This document shows, piece by piece, positions 34,946 to 45,300 of a stretch of DNA of 64,000 nucleotides (positions within the stretch are counted from its first letter, which is position 1; every line of letters starts with the position of its first letter). Below the pieces are notes generated by a model. The model searched no databases and had not been told where the DNA came from. It worked only from the letters and a program-made list of their open reading frames with translations. Source of the stretch: Paracyclopina nana (taxonomy: Eukaryota > Arthropoda > Copepoda > Cyclopoida > Cyclopettidae); assembly GCA_019096065.1 (NCBI GenBank), contig JAGUCH010000001.1, forward strand, positions 8,060,001 through 8,124,000, read 5' to 3'. The position numbers and the translations under genes are program-made.

Positions 34946-36823
34946 ATGGAGGCAACAAGCGCTCTTGAGGTCATCACCATTGGTGGTGTCATTTTAGCCT
35001 CATTATGCCTGCTCATTCTCCTCACAGTGCTATGCTTGAAAATTAAGTCGACCAAGAAGTCGCCCGAACTTCTTGGCACGGTAGGAACGGTAAAGCGTCT
35101 GGATGATGACGAGGCAGATGCCCCTCTGACCACCAGTGCTGCATATCATAAAAAGAGCCCTCGATTAAGACCCGTGTCGTCGGTCTCCGATGTGATTCAT
35201 GATCATAATGAGCGAGCACCCTCTCGAGCTGGAGAGCGAAAATTGCCTGACATCCCTCAGGAAATCGGAGTGTCGGCTCTTGAAAATGAAGGCTCTGAAC
35301 TGTACGCCACGTTGGGATCGGCCTTGGCGGGATCAGACTCGGAAGAGGCCGAGACGGAACCAACTGAGTCCAATCATCCCTATGCCAAGGTGAAAAAGGT
35401 TCGCGATCATCCGTACGCTACAGTCGCTCAGGCCGAGGCCGCTTCCACATCTGCAGCTGCCCCGGTACGTCATGCCATTCCAGAGCCTCCTTTGGTTGAC
35501 GTCAGGCCTCAGCCACAAGCGCAACAGCAGCAGTACTTCAGCGGGGACTCCCAAGACAGCTCCAAAGGCTACACAAGCATAAGCGTTCGTGAGCCCCTCA
35601 GGCTCATTAGAGGCAATCCTACGCCGAACAACGTTCACACAAATCCTCCCTCAATGGCCCCACAGAATTATGTAGCCGTTTCTGAGGCCTCAGACGATAT
35701 GTATGCCGCTATAGAAGATCCTACCTATTTGCCAACTGGCAACCAAAGTAACAGTGACACTTACGCAGTGATCAATTTGCCCGAGGATGACGACGACGAG
35801 GAAGACGAGGTGGCTCTTAGATCAGCTCACACTTACTCACAGGTGGACAAGAGTCGCAAAAGGAAAGCCATGTCCTTGAACACACCTAAGCAGCGCAACG
35901 TGGATGACATGTACGCCAAGGTACAGAAGAACGTGTTGAGTGCCAGGTACGACCACGGCTACGAAACCGTACCAGCAGCTACTGCCAAATCAGGGTCTCA
36001 AAATATAGACAATTTGCCGATGGGTGCTAGTGCGATGAGGACAAGCGCTGAACAGCTCCTGGGAGCTCGTCCTCGCTCTCATTTTCATGTAAACTACTCG
36101 GACTTTGAAGTGACGCATTTTGACTTGGCCAATGCTAGCAAAGGTGGCAAAAAAGCGTATCAACAGGAGGAGGGGTACGAAACTGTGCCGAATATTGAAA
36201 ACTATGAAAGAGTAGAGGATTATTGGCGTGGAGAGGATGGATACGAGCTTGTTCGTGGCAACAGTAAAAGTCGCTTTGAACGGCTCACCTTCGCTGCTAA
36301 AAAAGATCCTGGATATGAAACAGTCAGAGAGGTGGCCCCACCACTGCCCAAGATGAATAATCATCCAGGGCTACTCAATTCAGACCCCCCGTATGCAAGG
36401 GTGGAGAAGGATGAGGAAGAAAGTGAGGAAGGCTATGAGACCATTCCTGTCTCCGAGAAGCCCAGAAACTTTGATCCAGGATATGAAAGTGTCACGAGGA
36501 AACTGTCAGAGCCAGGCTATGAGACCGTTCCCGCGGATCCTGGCTACGAAACTGTGGACCGTCGAAAAACTTCCCATGATCATGGTTATGAAACCGTGGC
36601 TGGGTCGACCAGTTTGTTATCGGGTGCTGCCAACATGGAACAACAGAGCAATGTGGTTCACATGTCGGTACGGAAAACCGTGTCGGATCCTGCAGGAGGC
36701 CACCATAGCTCCTCGTCGTCTGTTGTGGTCATCCAGCACAAAACAGCGGCTGTGAACAATAATTTAGGGGACCTAGAAGAGGTATCAAATGTTGATGAAG
36801 TTCAATCGCACATATTCGTTTAA
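34946..36823 (+). CDS. Single-pass membrane adaptor with about 19 tyrosine docking motifs
   Basis: An uncharacterised 625-residue protein from one uninterrupted exon. A very short N-terminus is followed by one membrane segment (about residues 8-31, ILASLCLLILLTVLCL) and a basic KIKSTKK stop-transfer; there is no cleavable signal. The remaining 590 residues look unstructured and cytoplasmic. They carry repeated Tyr-x-x-hydrophobic motifs: early ones YATL, YAKV, YATV, YAAI, YAVI, YSQV, and later about ten of the form G-Y-E-[TSL]-[VI] (PGYETV, HGYETV, EGYETI, PGYESV). Such motifs, when phosphorylated, are SH2-domain docking sites; the layout recalls membrane scaffolds such as PAG/Cbp, but I see no homology. 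The C-terminus IFV could bind a class II PDZ domain. A Cys beside the membrane (VLCLK) may be palmitoylated. ATTAAA at 36912 may be its poly(A) signal. Confidence 0.85.
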   Translation: MEATSALEVITIGGVILASLCLLILLTVLCLKIKSTKKSPELLGTVGTVKRLDDDEADAPLTTSAAYHKKSPRLRPVSSVSDVIHDHNERAPSRAGERKLPDIPQEIGVSALENEGSELYATLGSALAGSDSEEAETEPTESNHPYAKVKKVRDHPYATVAQAEAASTSAAAPVRHAIPEPPLVDVRPQPQAQQQQYFSGDSQDSSKGYTSISVREPLRLIRGNPTPNNVHTNPPSMAPQNYVAVSEASDDMYAAIEDPTYLPTGNQSNSDTYAVINLPEDDDDEEDEVALRSAHTYSQVDKSRKRKAMSLNTPKQRNVDDMYAKVQKNVLSARYDHGYETVPAATAKSGSQNIDNLPMGASAMRTSAEQLLGARPRSHFHVNYSDFEVTHFDLANASKGGKKAYQQEEGYETVPNIENYERVEDYWRGEDGYELVRGNSKSRFERLTFAAKKDPGYETVREVAPPLPKMNNHPGLLNSDPPYARVEKDEEESEEGYETIPVSEKPRNFDPGYESVTRKLSEPGYETVPADPGYETVDRRKTSHDHGYETVAGSTSLLSGAANMEQQSNVVHMSVRKTVSDPAGGHHSSSSSVVVIQHKTAAVNNNLGDLEEVSNVDEVQSHIFV

Positions 36824-37039
36824 ACTAGTGCAGGATCATGATGAAGCATAGCTGTCATCAACTCCGATATAAAGCTAGTTCCCGATACTATGAAGAGTAG
36901 TTCAACAATATATTAAAATAGCTGTATTTTGAACAATAGCGACAAAATTTCAAAGAAACATTAAATGCAGTTGATCTACAATATAAAAAAAACTCAGCAA
37001 AAAAGATTCACAACCTCCAGCAGCGATGGTAGGACCGTA

Positions 37040-38113
37040 TCAATCCGTGTCATTTTTGTCGACCATTTCAAAGTCCTTGCCGGCTACAGAGGATTTTTTG
37101 CTCGTAGAGTCATCCGATTCGGATTGATCTGCTTCGTTGTTCTTCTCCTCGTTCTTGTCATCTTCCTCGTCGTCGCTCTCCTCGTCATCCGAGTCTTTGT
37201 CCTTCTTTTTCGAGCCTCCAGTGTATGTATAGTCGTAGAGGGGCATGAATGACTCGAAGAATCCCACATCTTCCGTCAGATTGGGGAAGATCCAGAACTT
37301 CAGCTTACCAGCTGACAGGGCGAACAACGTGGCGAATATGATGTACTTGACAATTCCCAAGGCAATAATTCCCACTAGAAATCCAGCAGCCGCGATACTC
37401 AAGTAGTGCACGCCCAGCCTCATCCATGGGGGCCACAATGGGAACAGACAGACGGCAATTGTGACGAGTACTATGGCGGTGCCACCGACCCAATAATACC
37501 AGGGGGTGGGGTCATAAATCCACACATAGGCATCCTTAGAGTCAAGGAAGTATTGCTCCAGATGCATGTCTAGTCGGACCTTGCGCTTCTTTTTCGATTC
37601 ATCGTCGCCAGACTTTTTATCCTCGGTTTTCTTGACATCTGATTTGTGCCCTGAAATGGAAATCGAAGACTAAGGGTGGCACTTCAAACATACCATATTT
37701 ATTATAAGAGCTATACCATCATCAGTTTCCTCGTTTTCCTTAGAGGCGTCTTTTTTCTTCTTCTTTTTCTTTAGTAGCTCATTGTCCACTGGAATCTTTT
37801 TAGCTCGATGAAACATTTTATGCTTGAGCAACTCGTCCAAGTAGTCGACAACTTGCTCGCGATACTCGAAGTAGAGCTGGTTCTCTGTGTCCTTGACATT
37901 TTTCTTTGCCCACGGGGAGTTTTCGAGAATCATGTCCACGGCTTTGTAACCGCTGAAGTACTCAACAACGTGGCTGTGCATGAACTTGGTCTTCTTAGTA
38001 GGAACATTTTGTCTCAGCCACTTGGCCACAGCTTTCTGCTCTTTCGAGATGGGATCTTTCACTGTCATTTTCTCGTCTTTTTTGCGCACTCGTTTCTCCT
38101 TGACGGGAGCCAT
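37040..38113 (-). CDS. SEC62: Translocation protein SEC62
   Basis: Two exons, 38113..37717 and 37650..37040, joined across a 66-nt intron, give 335 residues. The N-terminal cytosolic domain contains AVAKWLRQNVPTKKTKFMHS and the FSGYKAVDMILENSPWAKK block; a Lys run follows. The conserved WIYDPTPWYYWVGG leads into TM1 (TAIVLVTIAVCLFPLWP), then TM2 (AAAGFLVGIIALGIVKYIIF). The tail is long and very acidic (DSDDEESDDEEDD), ending in VDKNDTD. SEC62 works with the SEC61 channel and SEC63 in post-translational import of small proteins into the ER, and as an ER-phagy receptor in vertebrates. An acceptor-like tttttgcccag just upstream of the ATG suggests a spliced 5' UTR. Confidence 0.95.
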
Positions 38114-39950
38114 TTTTGGAAAACCTGGGCAAAAAAGAGCTGTGTAACAACCACCGTTATGCCAGGTAATGCGCAAAATGTCTACTTTGAAGGACAACAA
38201 AGAAACACACTACTATTTTGTGACAAAACGGAGAAAAAGGCACTCAATTGCGTCGAACGGGAAACGAATCGCTAAGAAAGCTTCAGTAGCAAAATAATGA
38301 AAATTACGCACGTTGTGTTCGTTCCACGTCAGTATAGGTGTCAGTAGTTGAGAAAGTGCGAATTTCTAACTAGGGAAGTTGAAAACAATAGGCCTACTTT
38401 GACATTTGTACCACAACGCTTATTGGTTAGTTGTTACCCTAGCTTCTAGCTTGAGTCTCTTTGATCGTATAACGGCGCCCTACCACCAAAAGGAACAGTT
38501 GAAATCAGTTCTTTTTTGTAAAGCTAAAAGGCCAACACATTGAAGTAACTGAATGAGGGTATCGAATGGTCATAATTAAGGCTAAACTTGACAAATATAA
38601 AGTTTAAAGCCGACGCAGCGACCGAAAGGTAGTGACTAATGCTCTAAGTAATTACTGCCCTGTTGGACCTTTAGGGTGCTTTTGTGAACATCGCCATCTC
38701 AGAATGTTCGAGAATGTTTCATCATGCTAGGCAAAGAATCTACGAAATGAAACTTGAGTGGAAGTAGTTGAGGCAGAAGTCTTGCCTTGGAAAAGTGCAC
38801 TTTTTTGCACTTTTTGCACAGATAAAATCTATGAGGGTGTCATGTATCGTGAAGCGTAGGTGGACACCAGGCGGAAAAAAACGTGACAATTTGTAGGCTA
38901 TTCAAATGAACTAATCACTATGCCCCGCTGCTAGTGGGTGAATCGGCGAAGCAGCAAGAAAGTGCGAGCTAAAAAACAATTGGCTTTGTCTCCAGCAGTA
39001 ATTTACGTACATCGAAAGTGAACAGAGACGCAAGACTTCCCAATTGCGTTTTTATCCTTTCCTTATCATCAGCTCGGGGAGAAGAAAAAGCAGTCGCTTT
39101 TGTGGAAAAAACGTTGATCCCCAGGGAGCGTCAACAAGAAAGAAAGAAAATATCCGGGGCAAAAAAGCAGGTATGATGTGCGCTTCACCTTCGTCTTTGT
39201 CTGCCTTTTTGGCCTCAAACGCGTCGCATCAAAGCCGTCTGGTAGCCCTGAGCTCACAAATAGCGCGCTACCTCAAAAGAGCTTAGATCATACTTTGAAA
39301 CTACCTTGAAAGCGGTAAAGTCGGGCCGCGAGAAAAGTCAAATCACGACGTTACTTGTGAAACCGTTGGAAAGCTGAAAGTAAAGCCGGAAACAAATAAC
39401 CGAAAAAGAGGGGGGAGGTTTAAATAAGTCGTGAAATGAAAGAGAAGACGCGGGCCAGACTAGCGACCGCTGCGATTTAACGGAAAAAGCTTCGAGTAGG
39501 AGTTTTGTGCATCATGAGGAGGACAGCAGGTATGTGGAAAAAACGCTCAGATCCAGGATAGCGACAAAAAGTCACACAAAGACCATCATCAGTCGAGCCT
39601 TGGAGTGCGACTCCTACGCAGACTTGTTCTTTGTGGTCAGTTCTCAACTCATTTATCTTGGAGCCTTTGATCAGTGAACAACTACCGAGTAATTCGTCGA
39701 TTGTTCCAGAAGTAATTACGCTCACGTATACATGATGTAATTCCGAGGTCTTAGGCAATACTTTCCTTCGTTGGCTTCGGCATACAAAGAAAAATCTTTG
39801 ATACTTGATCATTTTGGCTGGACCTTTTGCCTCAAATAGGACTTTGGCATTAGGTTTGTTATAGGCCAGACTCTTCCTCATTTGGAGGATGCGTCGACCT
39901 CTTTGTTTGCCACGTAACAAAGGCTAATGATTATCATTTCAGATGGAACA
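38114..39950. promoter_or_regulatory. Divergent upstream region, SEC62 / CNC factor
   Basis: 1.8 kb between head-to-head genes. ORFs here (39044-39286 on +, 39477-39920 on -) begin without ATG and show no family motif. The acceptor ttatcatttcag just before the CNC start (AG ends at 39942) implies at least one upstream, untranslated or short coding, exon of the CNC gene in this stretch; a candidate donor AAAGCAG|GTATGA lies near 39170. Confidence 0.4.
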
Positions 39951-41812
39951 ATGACGAATTCGAGGCGAAGAACCTCCGCCACAGTGTTGAGCCGGGACTT
40001 GCTCAATTTGGCCCTCGTGTTGGCCTTTTTGCACGTGGACCCCGAGGCCTACCTGGGCCTAAACCACGACCACTTCATGCCCACCAGTAGTAGTCACAAA
40101 ATCCTGGATGATTTGAGTGCGCTTGGACGTTACAATGGCCACATCTATCCGCAACACGTCGAGATTTCGGCCTACATTCTCAACTCTGCTGAGACTTTGC
40201 AAAACAGTGCTGTGAATTTTCTTAATCAATCTCATCACCAACAAAACAATGAAGAGGGCAACTTTGCCCATAATACTATGGACTATGATGACTCCGGTGT
40301 GTCCGACGTCGACTCCAACTTTTCGGCTTCCGGATCTTCCGGAGCAAGTCCCCCGCACTTGCGTGACCTCGAGGAGGACGTCAAAGTCGAAGACTCCAAT
40401 GACTACTCAGCCATGTTCGATTCTAACGAGTCTTCCAACATCTTCAGAGACCTCGATGACATCCTCGAGTCCGAAATCAAGGTGGAGGAGGAGCAGGAGT
40501 ACGCGCCTGATGAGGAGGACGTGGAGAACCAGCTTATGCACATTGATGACCAGCTCATCCGGTTGGATGAGAACATTGAAGACATAAGTGGGCACCTAGA
40601 TGAGCAGTTGCTCAACTCGTCCGCTGGCAATCTCGGCATTGCTGAAAATCTGTTGACGCAAGAAGAAGAGATCTTTTTATTTGAGTCGATGCCAGAGGTC
40701 ATCAATCCTCTGCACGGCTGGCAACTCGATGATGACGTCCAAATCGACGATCTGATTGCCGCTGGATTGCCATCACCTCTTATGCCCTCCCCGTTCGAAG
40801 ATCGCGATGATATTGAGAAACCAAAGACCGTAGAACAGCAGCACCCTGTCAAACAGGAGCAGCCAGAACATCTCGACGAGGAACAGCTTTACACAGGTAA
40901 TTACCGGATCAATTGGCAAATCTACCAAGGACACCATTAGTCGAATTTCACATATTCACGGAAACTTTCTCTTTTCAGAGGAAATTGATCAGTACAATTG
41001 GCTTTTGAGCCCCACCGATAGTTTGGCCTCCACTTCTTTAATTCCAAACGACCTCATCAAGAAAGAGGAAGATGAGGCTGCTGCAGCATCTTCTCATCTC
41101 GTGGACCACAACTATGCTATGTCATCGTTCGATGAATGCTTTGGCGGAGACTTGACCCCACCGTCAACATCTTCCTCATCCTACAAATCAGAGTTGAATT
41201 TTAACTACTTGGGTGGCGCCTCAGCTTTGAGCCCGGCCCCCAGCTCAGTGGGCAGTCACAGCAGAGAATCTAGGGACGAACGAAAGGCCCGCGAACTGAA
41301 CCTTCCGTTCAGGGTGAGCGAAATCATTGATTTGCCCATCGATGCTTTCAATGATCTTGTTGCCAGTCGCACTTTGACAGAAGAGCAGCTTGTCCTCTGC
41401 CGAGACATTCGTCGGCGAGGCAAAAACAAGGTAAAAAAAAACTTGAGACGTATAGACTTGTTGACAATTCTTGGGAATTTTGAAATTTTTTCGGCGGGGA
41501 ATCGTTTTGAAATTGTCCCTTATTTGATCTTTTCTTGCTCTGTAGGTTGCTGCCCAAAATTGCCGTAAGAGGAAAATGGACCTTATTTCACAATTAGAGG
41601 AGGAGGTCAATCGAGCCCGCCACCAAAAGCAGGTCTTGCTCGCTGAACGCGAAGAATTGTACAGGCTGCGGACTGAATGGACCCACAAGTTAATGAACCT
41701 GGAATCGACGGTTCTTCAAGGCTTGAGCAAAAATTCCAATGACTACACTTTAGACTACAGCGGAGCGACTGTCAAGGTCACCGCGAGGCTGGCCAAACCT
41801 ACAAAGGCTTAA
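39951..41812 (+). CDS. cnc: Cap'n'collar bZIP transcription factor (NRF/SKN-1 type)
   Basis: Three exons, 39951..40896, 40979..41430 and 41546..41812, give 554 residues if translation starts at MTNSRRRT; an upstream exon may extend it. A hydrophobic N-terminal segment (DLLNLALVLAFLHVDPEAYL, 16-35) matches the NHB1/ER-anchor position of NRF1-type factors, with HPxxVE-like text after it. The middle is acidic and contains DSGVSDVDS (from residue 114), a beta-TrCP-type phosphodegron form. The CNC domain (LNLPFRVSEIIDLPIDAFN, from about 421) runs into the basic region DIRRRGKNK|VAAQNCRKRK, split by the last intron, then a leucine zipper. Such factors pair with small Maf proteins on antioxidant-response elements. 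I see no ETGE or DLG KEAP1 motif. AATAAA lies at 41986-41991. Confidence 0.92.
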
Positions 41813-42361
41813 AAACACTTCTGACTGAGCAAAACACATTGTAAAGCTGATACTTTCGTACATGTCCTTCATTCACTGTATTATTATAATTATCCATACA
41901 CGTACCAGCCTCTTTGGGAAGAAACCTTATAATACTATTTAGTCAGCAAAATTACCTATGAGTACATACAATACAGGGTTGTAATAATAAACTTAAAGGT
42001 TACAAGAAGATTAATTTCGCATTTAATCTCATGATCCTCAAAAAAATTGAAATTATGCGTCGATTTGTAAAGCTATTATTGTTTATTCACAGGAATTGGA
42101 CAACAAAGTAATTGGTAACTATTCACGAGTACCATTGATAAACCCAAAATAAAAAGAGCGTAGGTGAAAAATAATACTGCATTAGGTAAAAATGCCGTTC
42201 ACATTGTACTCGGACATGGAATGCGTAGTAAGTTATGGGAGTTTCGAGAGAGTAATTTGGAATCAACAGAAATGCCTCAGTTTTTTACAAAAGTATATAT
42301 GACAGAATAACCTATAAATGTTTTTCGTTGTGGTTTGGGTAACAAATGCTGTGGTGCTAAA

Positions 42362-45300
42362 TTATTGGAGCCTACGTGTAAATCCGGATTCGTACATGTA
42401 CGACAAGCTGTCAGTGGTGGATTCAGGGATGCTGACAACAGATTTCGCGTCAATATTTCGCTTCTTCTTCCAAAGGAACACAAACATGGCCAAGATGATA
42501 ACCTGGATCACCAAGAAAATGACAGCCCCAGAAATGAGGGTGTTTTCTTCAACGCATTTTTTGCTGGTAGCCGCAAACTCAACAGTATGGTCCTTTTCGA
42601 TGATGGTTTCAGCGCCACTGGTTCGGTTATGAGGCAAAGTGTGCGAAATTGCGTTATTGCTGCTGGTTTGTTGGTCATTTCTGCGGCCATAGCGATCGAC
42701 TATGCGGAGAGTCTGAACAACCAGAACCTCTTCGGGGTCCGATTGCCTCTTGGTGCGGCTCAAAGGTTCCAGCCAGCGCTTCTTTCTGCCGTAAGATTCA
42801 ACCTCTCTGGACTGGCCAGTGTAGTCTAACACCTCACAATTGACCGGTGGGCAAGTTGGCATGCAAGGTGTCACCATCGCTCTGAATTGCACCATATCGG
42901 AGGAGGGGAACCTATATAGAGCACAGGATTCATAGACTTTGAAGAATAGGCATAGTTTGCGTCATGTTATACCTGAAGGCATCGAACTTAGAGATGAGGA
43001 TCTTTTGGCTCGCAACGCTTTTCTTGAGCTCGCTCATGATTGTAGGATCAGCAGGGCATCCACGCTCATCAATCAGAGTGAGAGAAACATCGGTGGCTCC
43101 ATCAAGGGCGACCAGATCTCTGACAAAGATCTCGTAGGGGCTGTCAGCATCCAATATTTCAAAGATCATAGACAGGGGATCTCCAACCACGGCAGTCTTT
43201 GTATCTTGGCCTTGGTCATCGGCCACCCTCATCAGCACGTTGGGGCTGTCCACGACAGCCTCTTCATATAGGGAGGGAGCAATCTCGCCAGTGAGCTTCA
43301 GGTCTACCAAATTGGCAACAGTCTTGTTGGTCAGGTCATATTGGCAAGTGACAGAGAGTCCGAGGTCAGAGGAGGTGACAATCCTGTCGTGATGCTGGAT
43401 CACAACTTCGTTGCTGTACACTCCGGGTCCCTCGCGTTCCACTCCGCATTCAAGATCGTTGTATCCAAACGTAATCGAAAACTCAAGCTAGAGAGGCAGA
43501 GAACGTATTTTATTTTAGCGCAGGAGAACACATGTTCTTTCTTCGAAACATTTTTTGTGCTGCCATGAAGTTTTGTAACTATTTTTGCGTGAAGATTGCG
43601 AGATAAATATTTAATGAGGGTAATGTACTCACAGTGGCGTTGACATCTTCCACACAGGTCAATGGACTTCCTTTGGCGTAGATTTTGCCATCAAAATATG
43701 TGGAAGTGACGATGTTGGCACGCATGTCTCCTGAATGGCAGTCAATGCTCACGTTGTAGCAAGCAGACAGTTCATAAGTTGTGGCTTCCTCGATGGCCAA
43801 GTAGGGCTCTTCGATTTGGGTCAAAGTGTGGGCCGAATGGTGACTGAGCCTAAAAAGCCATTGAAAAATTGTCATTGTGAATTTAATGAGGGCCATTGAA
43901 ACTATTGCTACCTGCAAACAAAGTCTCCAGTATCGTTGTAGTCATAGGAATGGCATCTGAAGGGAGCGCTGTTGCACAATTCCTCGCAGTCTTCTCTGCT
44001 ATCGATGGCTTGGAACACCGAATCCACAGTCTTGAGAATTTTCCCCTTGACTCGGTCGTAAATGCACAGTCTTTTGGGCTCTCCGATAATGCAGTTTCTT
44101 TCTAGGTAATCAGTGCCTTCCAGAGGCTGGAAAAAGGTAGTTCCTGCCACCGTGTGCCTGTCCACATTGAGCAGGCTGCAATCTTTGTCTTTTTCAATGT
44201 AGAGCACGGATCTGCAAAGGTCATGAGAAGATGGCTTTTGATGCGTTTTTGATAATGCAAGTCAAAAGCAATTAAACGGAAGGGGTTCAAGAAGGTATGC
44301 AAGAAGAAATCCCTCTTTTCCGCCAATTATTTTCCAATCGCGCGATTTAGGAAACGCCGATCGAGCGGTGGTAAAGGCGAAGGAAGTCTTACTTTCAATT
44401 CAAATGTCACGCTTGGTTGGAAATGCATAGAACTTGGGTCATTGCTCGCGATCCAATTTTTCCCGGCTTTTCTCACGTTTTTAAGCCCTCTAGCGTGATT
44501 AGAATAGGGCTGCAGAAAGAAGGGTAGCCTAGCATGCTTCTATAATAAACGGAACTCTCTCACACTTTGGCAAAATTGTCTGCGGCTTTTTCCTGCATTT
44601 ACGAAAAATCCCTCCAATTCCACGAACAATTTCCTAAAGGACCATGAAACAACGTTTCGAAAATGATCACTGTACAAGCTACAGTTATTCACTCGACCAT
44701 CAAATTAAGCAATTGTATAATTGCCTATCATTTTTTCTCAGGTGTGCCATTAAGTTATAGATCCAGACGAAAATTTCCCAAAAGAAATTGCTACTACTTG
44801 TTAGACAGACGTAATGTAAGCAAGGAAATGTGTCAATAAAATTCACACTACAAGTAGCACACAAGGCTTCTGATTTGTTAACTTCACATTCCTGCTCTAG
44901 GCTGGGAAAGGTAAATTGGGAACTTTGAATTTATGCAACCACTGGGCCTATTGGCAACATTAGAGTGCACAGAACATTTTATATATGGCTTCTTCTTTTA
45001 TTGCTAGCCCATCTGTCGGCATAATTGGCCGGCCGCGCGCACTGAACTTGCATTCACCTAGTATTTTTTCACTAGTGACAGATTTTCTCGGAAGTACCGT
45101 AAATTCAAGTCTTTGTTGGTAGAATAAAACCACGGCAAGCGACCAACACAAATCTCGCTAATATAATATGGCATGAGCCTGTGTAAACCAGGGATGAGAA
45201 AATATCGCCACCGCAACATGTAATTTCATTAAAGGGGGATGTAATTTTTCAACAAAGCCTTTATGATTGTCAATATGTAACCCTTCTGGAAGCGCCATTA

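Noticed and set aside
39044..39286. Short plus-strand ORF near the CNC gene, considered as an alternative first exon
   Set aside because: It has no initiating ATG at its start, and a join to the exon at 39943 could not be established.
39477..39920. A 147-codon minus-strand ORF upstream of the CNC gene
   Set aside because: It starts at TTG, shows no recognisable motif, and lies in the probable 5' region of the CNC transcript.
42335..42829. A 164-codon plus-strand ORF
   Set aside because: It lies opposite the last exon of the PAN/ZP gene and is a shadow of that coding sequence.
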